Positions 51,241 to 62,057 of a DNA stretch of 64,000 nt are shown here, in pieces (the stretch's first letter is position 1; every line of letters begins with the position of its first letter). Source of the DNA: Caenorhabditis elegans (taxonomy: Eukaryota > Nematoda > Chromadorea > Rhabditida > Rhabditidae); NCBI RefSeq assembly GCF_000002985.6, contig NC_003279.8:4712001-4776000 (forward strand), read 5' to 3'. Position numbers and translations under genes: made by a program. The notes beneath the pieces were generated by a model. It saw only the letters and a list, made by a program, of their open reading frames with translations, searched no databases and was not told the DNA's origin.

Positions 51241-53140
51241 TCACTTGTTTCTCTTCGATGCCTTTGCTTTCTTATGTGTACTCATTTTGGATCCGAGTTT
51301 CGATTGTGCAGTTTTTGCATCTCCACTATTAGCTCCACCACTTCCTGGCTGTTTCGGCTTACCAAGCATCTTGTTCTTGACTTTTGCATTCTTCTGAAAT
51401 GCAATATTGAAAATTAAAATTAAATTTTCCTATTCCCAAGTACCTGCTTCTTATTATCATCCGTCTTCTCTTCCCGTGCCTTCTTGAGTGGTACGTCCTT
51501 GGCGAAGAAGTCCACCAACTCTGCCATGATCAAATTATTGCCACCAGGAACTCCGGCTCTCCCGAATGACGCCAAAAGATACTTCTGAATGGTGGATTCA
51601 TCATCCATGCGGGATAACTCCTTTGGGCGAGCTGAAAATTTATTTTTTTTTAAATATTTTGAAAATTATTTATTAGACACTACAAACTTACCAGTTTCTC
51701 CCAATTCAGCAACCAAAGCATTGATTCTGGCAACATCGTATTTCATGGGTCCCGACAATTTTCCATTGATCTCCGTCAACTTGGCATAGAGAATGTCGTA
51801 GATCTTCATGTAATCCGGACGATCAGCATATTGCACAGAATTGAGATATTCAACAAGTGGAAGGAATGAGCTAAGAAATGAATCTTTTGAAAGATATTCA
51901 TTCAAATGATCTTCTTTCAAAGCTTCAATCCGTTCTGGAATATTCGAGGATGTCCATGGAAGTGGTGCATACATCTCCATTAACATGAAGAACCATGACC
52001 AAAGATCATCAACACGAGAAAGTTCCTTTCGTTTGTGCATGTTCAGAGAACAATATCTCACTGTCCCACGGAACTGCGCCTGAAATTTTTAAATGTTAAA
52101 ACTCGAAAAAATCTTCCATGAAAAACTAACCGGATTTCTCGGACGTCGCAATTGCCATTTATTACCGGAATCCTTCGTCGCATATTTTCTAGCCATTCCA
52201 TAATCAAACAAATAAACATGAAGAGAATTTGGGTTGAAATCAACGGCGAAATTACATGGCTTTAGATCACGATGAATATAGGTGTATTCGTGCATTGTTT
52301 TGATAGCAAGAAGAGTTCGAATGCATACACGGATGATGGTATCTTGATTGAAATTATTGTTCATCTGGAATTAATGAGTTAAAGATTCAGCGTTGATCTC
52401 TGAACTTTCTAATTTATACATCTCATGAGTTAAAGTCATTTTTCTTTTCTTCAGTCAAATTATAAGTATAGGTCTAGGAAGCTCTAGGAATTAGATCTAG
52501 GAAGATTAGAGAAGCTCCACAACTAAAATCTTACCAATTCGGCAATTTTCTGCAGATCCGGACCACACAATGTCATTACAATGTATCTATAATCCTTGTA
52601 AATGCCATCGTCATAGATATGAATTGCAGTTGGCTCGTGTTGCATTGCCACCATGATCTCTCTTTCAATCTTCAGTAAATTGTCTCCGGCAGTCATTCTC
52701 TCAATCTAAAAATTGTTCTTATTTTCATATCTGCTCTCTGCTCTTCTAAAACATACCTTGAGTGCAGCTTCTTGTTTTGTGGACTTGTTTGAAACATGGT
52801 ACACAGTACCAAATGCACCTCTACCCAACTCGCGAATTGTGAGCCACGCAAGTTTCCCGCTCTTTTCCTCTACAACCTCCTGAAAAACATTTTCGTAACA
52901 ATTTTGAAACTACTCGTAAGTCCTTAAATAAACTTAGGTTGGCCTTAAAAGCTCGGCCACCAACTTTTTCGCGGCCCCAGTCGCCACATGGTGTGACGTC
53001 ACTCATATCGTGGAAGGCCATTTTGCCTTCAGAAAACACGCGCACCTTAAAGTCAGGATAATTCGAGAATACCGTACCTCACCAATATTCAACCGAATAC
53101 TTTCCACTTGTCTATCCGGTTTATCGTCTTCTTCACTCAT
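51241..53140 (-). CDS. CK1/tau-tubulin-kinase-like protein kinase, copy 2
   Basis: Seven exons mirror copy 1: 53140-53078, 52879-52757, 52705-52535, 52364-52131, 52079-51692, 51631-51444 and 51393-51241; 439 residues, fully open. Exon 1 is identical. Exon 2 differs by substitutions (Gly to Ser, Ile to Leu). Exon 3 starts IERMT where copy 1 has IEKMT, uses a TAG acceptor and has KIE where copy 1 has KFE. From mid exon 3 to near the end of exon 7, coding and intron sequence is nearly identical (one change seen in intron 3), then the tail differs by Ala for Val. All kinase motifs of copy 1 are kept (GRGAFGTVY, HRDLKPCN, DYG). I believe that kin-35 or a similar symbol exists in this neighbourhood, but I will not assign it. 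Expected role: phosphorylation in the germline (inference). Confidence 0.9.
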
Positions 53141-53732
53141 GACAACAGCTTCTTATCGATTTTAACTGCTTGGAATTTCAAAATTATGAACTAAACTTCA
53201 GAAATGACGATTTTCGAGTAGAGAAAAACACGAGATTTTTGAATTGCCCTTTTCGAACAAAAATTAAAAAATTGATTTTAAAAATTAGAGCACGTGAAAT
53301 TCTTTTTTTTTTTCATAAATTTTAATGAATCAGCACTCAATTTGAAACTTCCACGCAAGCAAAAACATACCTAAATACCTACTTGCCTACAAAATACCTA
53401 TTTCACTGTGCAGCAGGCAAAGATCAAGGTCTGCTCTACGATTTTCCACTTAGAAAACTAACGCCTTTTTTATTTCAATAAATTATTTTATTCGACTCCC
53501 AACTTCAAATAATGGCTAAATTTGAAAATATTCTCGACCAAAAAATCGACTAGGTCTGCCAGCTTTCGCAATACCGTACCCAATTAAATGCAGACGCGCC
53601 CCAATGCACAGCGCGTAATATTGAATTTTAATTTTTGCCCGCCAATTCTCACGTGTATTCAGCTCGACCAACGCCTCGAAAATTTTCAAAAAAGACGGGA
53701 AAAAATATTTGAATTCCCCAAGAGGAATTTCA

Positions 53733-54041
53733 GAGACCCGAAGAACTCGGGGGATGTCCAATTGGGGGGATTACCAACTAGGGGGATTGGCCCCGCCCAC
53801 AGAACCGTGCCTTACAATACGCCCATTTCTGCAACCTCCGCACGGTTTTGAATGATGATTTTCTTCATTGTTTTTTGGGGGAGAAAAATCAATTTCGACT
53901 CTAAAAACTTCAATTTGAATTGTTTTTTTCGGTTTTTGAGTCGTTTTCGCGGAATAAAAGTAAAATATTTCAAAAAAATCGATTTTTCGCAGTGAAACAA
54001 CAATTTACACGGAAAGGGGACGCGTAAAAATCGATTATTTG
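53733..54041 (+). repeat. Dispersed GC-headed repeat, copy 1
   Basis: Starts GAGACCCGAAGAACTCGGGGG, continues through CACAGAACCGTGCCTTACAA and TGCAACCTCCGCACGGTTTTG, and ends in AT-rich GCGTAAAAATCGATTATTTG. Matches 55864-56171 closely. Confidence 0.85.
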
Positions 54042-54389
54042 TTTTTTCGTGTTTTTTTATGTTTTTTTATGTTTTTTCGTCGTTTTTTCTTGTTTTCTTC
54101 GTTAATAATTGAATTTAAAATAATATTTTCAGTAAAAGGACTTAAATCGCCGCAAAAATCGACCGCGTGAGCCGCGAAACGGCGGAAAACGTCTAAAAGT
54201 GAGTTGTTTTACTAAATATTGTAAGGATCTTCTGGTTCCCACCTCTCCAATATAAGAGCATTACTTCAGTCTAGTTTTCCAGGTCCAGCAAGTGCCGTCG
54301 TAGCGAATGCATGTCTGCATTCGGTATGGAGAAAAACATGTTTGTTCGATAATATATGGAGAAAAACATGTTTGTTCGGAATTAGAAAG

Positions 54390-54830
54390 ATTTGAGACTC
54401 AAGCTCGCGTATTTCATATTTATTTTTTCGATTTTAGCGAAAACTCAACACATTTTCGATCATTTTTGAACAAAAAAATTGTTTTCTGAAAAATTTGACG
54501 CTTAATTTTTTTGAAACTGCACTCAAATATGAAGAAAAGCATGATTAACCAGAAAAAGTAACATTTGAGACCCAAGCTCGCGTATTTCATATTTATTTTT
54601 TCGATTTTAGCGAAAAATCAACACTTTTTCGATCATTTTTGAACAAAAAATTGTTTTCTCAAAAATTTGACGCTTATTTTTTTTGAAACTGCACTCAAAT
54701 ATAAAGAAAAACATGCTTGTTCTGAATTAGTAAGAATTGCGACTCAAGCTCGCGTATCTCATATTTATTTGTTCGATTTCAGTGGAAAATCGACACATTT
54801 TTGGGAAAATTTTTTTTTTTCGAAATATTC
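54390..54830 (+). repeat. Long imperfect tandem repeat, about 2.5 units of 170-177 bp
   Basis: Unit starts near 54392, 54569 and 54738 are marked by CAAGCTCGCGTATTTCATAT, followed by TTTTTCGATTTTAGCG, ATCATTTTTGAACAAAAAA and GAAACTGCACTCAAATAT. Short AACATG-containing linkers close each unit. The last unit is cut short just before the pseudogene. Confidence 0.8.
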
Positions 54831-54855
54831 GCTCCTAATTTTTAATGATTTCCAG

Positions 54856-55545
54856 ATGACACGCCGGTTCACACCACATTCTACTGAGGAGATCGCTTCA
54901 AATAACCGAAACCATCCCGACATTGGCTCCATCGAACCCCGAGTGACCCTGGAACTCGTCGAAATTGAAGAAGGAATCGATGAGGGAGAAGTTCTCTATA
55001 GCATACTACGAAGACTCTAGACGAACTGTTAAGACTGAGAGTTTATATGGACAAGAAGAAGCACTTAAAGAAGCACCGTGTGTAGGAAAGCGAAAAACGG
55101 GTTATTCGAAGACGTACGATTGTCAAGGGGCAACAGGATGCTGAGGAGACAGAGGTGAAGGAAATTCGAGAGAATGCTACTCGTAAGCAAGGTGCTACTA
55201 CTGGACAAGTTGAAGAAGTTGAAAATCAGACGGAGAAGGATAGAGAGATTGTGATGAATCGGGAGAGGTACAGATTTCAATAATTTAATGCTTCTAATTT
55301 GATATATTTTCAGAAATCTGAAGCGTGCCAACGAGGAATGGGGAACAACTGAAGCCTCGAAGCGTCCAAGATATGAGGATAGTCGTGGTGTTTTCCGAGG
55401 TGGATTCAGAGGAAGAAGAGAAGCTCGTGGTGGCTTCCGTAGAAGTGACGACCGAGGAGGATTCAGAGGACGTGACGGAGGTGGTGGCTTCCGTGGTGGG
55501 CAAGGTGGAGATTGAGGCGGTTTCCGTGGTCGTCGTCAATTCTAA
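54856..55545 (+). pseudogene. Degenerate RGG-box protein gene
   Basis: A TTTCCAG acceptor precedes ATG 54856, which opens 54 codons. The frame shifts near 55010; the downstream frame continues an acidic and Lys-rich sequence broken by TAG at 55083. After a small intron (about 55268-55313) it reads NLKRANEEWGTTEASKRPRY and then an Arg-Gly-Gly tail (FRGGFRGRREARGGFRR), broken by TGA at 55513, and ends GGFRGRRQF with TAA at 55543. The RGG tail suggests an RNA-binding ancestor, family unknown. At least three disruptions argue for a pseudogene; an unrecognised splicing pattern is the alternative. Confidence 0.65.
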
Positions 55546-55863
55546 TATCAGTTGTTGTTTTGCAATTTATTGGTTTTCTGCGTTCTCCATTTTTATTATT
55601 ATGTTCGTTTTTGTTATTGTTATAATCATGAATATATCAGACTGTTTAACCCGAATTCAGAACTAGGAATTTAGCAGAAAATCGCAGGAAAAATTTGGGA
55701 CTTAATAATTATTGCGTTTTGCGTTAAAATATCACATTTGCACGTAAATTGTGACACTTGCGGTTTGGCGGCACGGCTCTCTATATTATTCATTCATTTT
55801 ATCAACAAACTTCTATCGCCCTAACGTCGATCAAAAAAGCTCATCAGCAACTGCCGTCGAGTG

Positions 55864-56171
55864 GAGACCCGAAGAACTCGGGGGATGTCCAACTGGGGGA
55901 TTCCCAACTCGGGGGATTGGCCACGCCCACAGAACCGTGCCTTACAATACGCCCATTTCTGCAACCTCCGCACGGTTTTGAATGATGATTTTTTTCATCG
56001 TTTTTTGGGGGAGAAAAATCAATTTCGACTCTAAAAAGTTCAATTTGAATTGTTTTTTTCGGTTTTTGAGTCGTTTTCGCGGAATAAAAGAAAAATATTT
56101 TTAAAAAATCGATTTTTCGCAGTGAAACAACAATTTACACGGAAAGGGGACGCGTAAAAATCGATTATTTG
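55864..56171 (+). repeat. Dispersed GC-headed repeat, copy 2
   Basis: Same head, middle and tail as 53733-54041, with GATTCCCAACTCGGGGGATTGG in place of a slightly different head block. Lies just after the pseudogene. Confidence 0.85.
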
Positions 56172-57187
56172 CAAGGAAAGAACAATTTACACGAGAGGAG
56201 ACGAAGTAAAGAACGTAGAACGAGTTCTATTTAAAAAATTCGAATAAGATAACCTGAAAAATTGCCATGAAATGTTTTTCAGAGCCGGCGGAAATTGTTC
56301 AATGAAATAATTGTACAAATTGGTTTGCAAGCTATTCATTGAACATTAAGAGCGATATTTTATTGATCATGATAATTATTTACAGATAAGGATAATATTA
56401 CATTTAATGAATTACATAATTTCAACAAAAAAAACAATAATTTGTCATGAAAACGGAAGAATTTGGAGGATGAGCAGCTCGGGCGGATCTGAAAAATTTA
56501 AATTAGAACTTTCATAATGACATCGCTGATATATAAATGAAAAAAGATTTTATCTCGTCTATTATCAGATTCGCTTAGTTTTTAGAGGCCTTTGGCTTAA
56601 ATGAATGCTACAGGTACACTTTTCTCTTAATGGATACGGAAAAGTGAACAAAAATCAAATTTCTAGCGTCTTTTCCACCATACCAATTACAAAATTCTAC
56701 ACAATTCAATTGAGAAGTCTACGGTTTGGAGTTTTAACGTTCACAGAGACGTACAATCGAAAAGAACATGGTTATTGCGAAGAAGAACTGATCGCCCGCC
56801 ACTATACAGAAATTCCGACTTCAAAAGAGCAGTGACAGCAAATTATAGCTGTTTCAACGATTTCAATGCCTGTATAAGTCCATCTATGTTCGATCCGAAG
56901 ATATTTCATTAATTTTTTGTTAAACTATTTCAATTTTTGTTCTTAAATCAATTTTTTTTCCTACTTTCTACAATTTGAGAATATAATACTCACGTAGGTG
57001 GACTGGAGAAGCACATCCTTGTTTCATCCGTGCAATTTTGATGGTCCCTCGATTCGACGAAGTCTAGAAATTAAAAAAATTAATAAAATATGAGAGGGAA
57101 AGAGATTAACAAAAGGAATACACGAATTAAGGAGGGCGAATTAACAAGTCACGGTTGAAAAATACTTTTTTTTGCGAAAATGGCTGA
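56172..57187. other. Intergenic, nothing firm
   Basis: AT-rich. An open stretch at 56605-56835 (+) reads 76 residues, but has no splice context, family or partner; I leave it uncalled. Confidence 0.5.
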
Positions 57188-57392
57188 AAAAACGAAGAAA
57201 AACAATTCAAATTGAAGTTTTTAGAGTCGAAATTGATTTTTCTCCCCCAAAAAACAATGAAGAAAATCATCATTCAAAACCGTGCGGAGGTTGCAGAAAT
57301 GGGCGTATTGTAAGGCACGGTTCTGTGGGCGTGGCCAATCCCCCGAGTTGGGAATCCCCCCAGTTGGACATCCCCCGAGTTCTTCGGGTCTC
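57188..57392 (-). repeat. Dispersed GC-headed repeat, copy 3 (inverted, shorter)
   Basis: Reverse complement of copies 1 and 2, beginning GAGACCCGAAGAACTCGGGG at 57392 and losing similarity after the GAATTGTTTTT block. Forms a 200-bp inverted pair with copy 2 across 1 kb. Confidence 0.85.
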
Positions 57393-57558
57393 GTCGAGTG
57401 AAATGCGATAGAATTTGTCTGTGAAAAACCAAATATCGATTTTCCTTGAATATCGTGAAGAACAAATCTTCATACTTACGATTCTTCACAAATTCGATGA
57501 AAATCTGATAGTTTTTTCAATTTTAGCTCTATAATTCCGAAAAAAATCTTCTGTTAAT

Positions 57559-57568
57559 TTTCGCGAAA
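57559..57568. promoter_or_regulatory. Palindromic E2F-like site
   Basis: TTTCGCGAAA, 736 bases upstream of the rpa-2 start. Matches the symmetric E2F consensus. Confidence 0.4.
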
Positions 57569-58060
57569 TGTCGTCAATTAAAATGCGCGCTGTGCAGTAC
57601 GCAACGGTGTACGAAAGTTTACACTGAGTATTCAACGTTGAGCACGCAGTCAGCCAAATTGGAATACGGTAGAGAATCCTCGTCCATGTACCCCCCGCCG
57701 GGCCGTGGGTCGAGCTGAATACACGTGATTCTCCTACGCAAGGACTATAAAAGTGAGCTGTCACTCTCATTTTTCTTCTTTTTTCATAAAATTTAGTTCA
57801 TTCACTTTATCGTTGCTTGTCTTTTTGTGATATTAAGACTTCCTGCGCTTATATTTTCATCTTGCCAGTGCTTTAGTGTTAGATTCATATAAATTTTCTG
57901 GCCTTCACTTTCAGATTTTTCACATTATCCAAAAATACATGTACACTGAATTCCTGAGTAAATAATTCTTTATGATTTATTTTTCTTTTTAATGGTTTTC
58001 CCTGTGTTCGCGGAATATTTTGTTTTGAAACCTAGTGAAGTAAGCGCGCTCTATAGAAAC

Positions 58061-58081
58061 GCGCGAAATTGGCCGTTCAAA
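58061..58081 (-). promoter_or_regulatory. E2F-like plus CHR-like pair upstream of rpa-2
   Basis: GCGCGAAA (58061-58068; TTTCGCGC on the minus strand) is followed 7 bases on by TTCAAA (58076-58081; TTTGAA, the CHR core). The pair lies 220 bases above a replication gene, where DREAM/E2F control would be expected. Confidence 0.4.
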
Positions 58082-58303
58082 CTAAGTATTGCATAATTTT
58101 AGCTCCATTTTCGACATCATATCAGTTTTTTACTAAATTTTTCTGTTAAAAAGTTAAAATTTATGTTTCAGTGTTTCTAAAATATGTAACACATCTTGTC
58201 TCTCTGGAATCTGTTGATAAACGCTAATTATTCACCTTCCCTTTCTTTCCTTCATTTTTCTCGCATTTCTAATCTATTTTCATCTTTCCAGAAACTACTA
58301 ACC

Positions 58304-59266
58304 ATGTGGAACGAGACTGTCGAGCACGAGAACGCAGGAAACGGATGGGCCGCTGGAGAGTCGTCGTTTATGACCGACAGAAAGCCTGTAAGAATAAGAG
58401 ATAAATCATACTTTCAAATAAATATTTTTTACAGGACTCGAAGGCTACAACTCTCGGCGAGAGGCTCCCAGTGCCGGTCACGATTTCCAATCTGATCGAG
58501 CACTTTTCTGCGCAGGATGACAAGTATGTCGTCGGGACTTTCCGATTCGCAACGGTGTTGACCGTCGGTATTGTGAAGGATATCAGTCAGGATGGGACAA
58601 CGTACACGTACGACCTCTGTGATCCAAACAACACGGAGATGGAATATCGTACGCTCAAGTATGACAATGAGGGTTCGACATTCGATCATTCTTCAATTGT
58701 CGAGGGAACTCGTGTTCGAGCCATCGGAAAGCTCAAGGGATTCGATGGAAACAATAGTAAGTTTATATTTCCTTCAATTATATATCTTAATTCAAATAAT
58801 TTCAGCCATTATGCTGTTCAACATCACTCCAGTTGAAGACGACAAGGATTTCACGATCTTCGAGCTCGAGGCAGAAGCTGCACGTCTGTTCTTCCAAAAG
58901 AACGTGAGCGAGAAACTGAAGTCGGTCGACTCGGATGGCTTCCAAGGAATGCTGGCACCACCGAAGAGCAGAATGTCACAAACATCGCATCAAAGCTCGC
59001 AAGGATCGGACACCAAGGAGAGATTGTATGCTCAACCGCAAAAAGTGATGACGGGAGCGAACCAAGGAGATGTGCTCAGAGAGCGCATTACCGCCGTCTT
59101 GATGGCTGTGCCAGAGGGTTCTCGTGACGAAGGTCGACATGTTTCGTGGATAGCTGAGCAAATTCAAGAAACGAACATTTCTATTGTTCGTAAGTGCGTC
59201 GGTGAGATGGTCGAGAACGGATTGGTCTACACCACTGTCGACGAGGAAACTGTTTCCGCTATTTAA
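58304..59266 (+). CDS. rpa-2: Replication protein A 32-kDa subunit
   Basis: Three exons, 58304-58387, 58435-58756 and 58806-59266, give 288 residues. A short Ser/Asp-containing N terminus (residues 1-30) leads to the OB fold: PVTISNLIEHFSAQDDKY, then VLTVGIVKDISQDGTTYTYD and GTRVRAIGKLKGFDG. A Ser/Gln-rich linker follows, then a carboxy winged helix with VLMAVPEGSRDEGRHVSWIA and MVENGLVYTTVDEETVSAI, the RPA32 protein-interaction domain. RPA coats single-stranded DNA in replication, repair and meiosis. I recall M04F3.1 as this gene. Its 3' end faces the penta-EF-hand gene, 333 bases away. Confidence 0.92.
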
Positions 59267-59599
59267 CTGCTGATTGTAACATTATTTTCATTATCCTTCT
59301 TTCATCCCACTGGGAAATTCACTTTTGATACTCGAAACTATGAATGATTCATACTTTAAAAGCGTTTATTAGTAAATTTGAACATAATTAATTAGACGCT
59401 AATGATGCGAAGAATCCGAGGAGGAAAGAGAGCATGAGGAACGGCAAATCACATTATTAACCCAGACGATTGAACACACTTCGAGCTACCTGAAAACAAA
59501 ACGAAATTGAATTTAACTTTTTTTCGAATGGAAGCTAGTAGAAGTGCTAGGTGTTAGGTCGAAAATGGATTGTGGTTGGTTCTCTAAATACTCTTAAAA
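59267..59599. other. Shared 3' region of rpa-2 and the EF-hand gene
   Basis: No coding gene. On the minus strand, an acceptor-like CAG before GTAGCTCGAAGTGTG at 59490 could define an alternative last exon of the EF-hand gene (VARSVFNRLG and a stop), but I see no donor to pair it with. Confidence 0.4.
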
Positions 59600-61024
<1,425 letters not shown>

Positions 61025-62057
61025 CTAAAAATGGATAAAATCTGTGTGAATTGGTAAAATAAAAATAAAATGAAATGAGAGAAGAATGTGAAGTACTCAA
61101 AAGAGACGCAGACGGTGAGACAACAACAAAATGTGTGCGGTGATGATGCATCGATGTGGGCGGAGCCCAGAAACACTGTTGAGTAGTGACGTCACATTAT
61201 CCGTGGTGAGTCATTCACTCTCTTCAGGGGGATGGGAAAATGATGAATATTGTGAAATAAGGTGATGAAAAAGTGAATGTTAACAGTTGAGATGTACGAA
61301 AATAGTTAGGAAGTTTTCGTAATATTTTGAAAAACATCGAATATTTCTAGTTGGAGAATCTCAAAGGGGCTGGAATATAACTCTGATCATGAAAAAACTA
61401 TGAAAAATCGAAACAATTCCAGTTTGAAATTACAGTCCTCTTTAAAGGTGCACACAGTTTTTCGCTAAAATTTTAATTTAATTAAAAATATATTTATTTA
61501 CTAAAAAATTCAGCATAACATAATAAAAACATAACACACAAGCTTTAGATAAAAATAAATGAAAATACCACAGCAACGAAGTTTTCAACCTACAGTAATC
61601 TTTAAAGGCGCAGTCCCATTTATGTTTACCAAAACTTGTCGTGTCGAGACCTGGTACCGTAGTTTTGTGGTAAAAAAATGCAAAAAATATAGTAATTTTT
61701 TTCCTAAAATAAACTTTTCTCTTTTTTCGACTTTTCAAAATGTTTGGAATAATTATTTGCCTGTCCAAATAAACTTTCTGAAAAATAAAACATATTTTGG
61801 ATGAATAACGCATTAAAAAAAACAAAAATCGTTTATCTTTTTCGTCAGAAAGAACAATTGGGATCCCAAATTGAGGGAGAACATGCTTTTTATATACAGT
61901 ACGAATGTTATTCTACATTTTAAAAGGAAAAGGAATAAAATAAACATAGAAAAAAGAGATAGAAAATGCCCGTTTTGGTATCAAACATAGTATTTTTGCA
62001 ATTCAAAAGACTCCGAATAAAATAAGAAAAAAAAAACTAAATAAATTTAAAATCTAT
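61025..62057. other. Intergenic, promoter of the EF-hand gene plus MITE arms
   Basis: Holds two solitary MITE arms (61425-61460 and 61559-61670, with CAGTAATCTTTAAAGGCGCA and TGTCGAGACCTGGTACCGTA), CRE and AP-1-like sites near 61190-61213, and an AT-rich rest. No gene is seen. Confidence 0.6.
61187..61213 (+). promoter_or_regulatory. CRE and AP-1-like pair upstream of the EF-hand gene
   Basis: TGACGTCA (61187-61194) and TGAGTCA (61207-61213), 13 bases apart and about 165 bases above the start codon. Calcium-responsive bZIP control would suit an EF-hand gene, but this is inference. Confidence 0.4.

Larger units (their letters stand above)
53141..54855. other. Repeat-rich intergenic stretch upstream of kinase copy 2
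   Basis: Contains the kinase 2 promoter, the first GC-rich repeat copy (53733-54041), short TTTTTTTATG runs (54045-54075) and the long tandem repeats at 54390-54830. No gene is supported before 54856. Confidence 0.6.
57393..58303. other. Upstream region of rpa-2
   Basis: Contains a TTTCGCGAAA palindrome, an E2F-like GCGCGAAA with a nearby TTCAAA, and a splice acceptor at 58290-58291 (TTTCCAG) 12 bases before the ATG, which fits SL1 trans-splicing or a leader intron. Confidence 0.5.

Noticed and set aside
53588-53851. ORFs sharing an identical carboxy end with ORFs at 55751 and 57274
   Set aside because: The common end arises from the dispersed repeat, read in whichever frame is open.
54390-54830. 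CRISPR-like array
   Set aside because: Units are long, diverged and without spacers; the genome is eukaryotic.
56605-56835. 76-residue ORF between repeats
   Set aside because: Plausible residue mix but no splice, start or family evidence.
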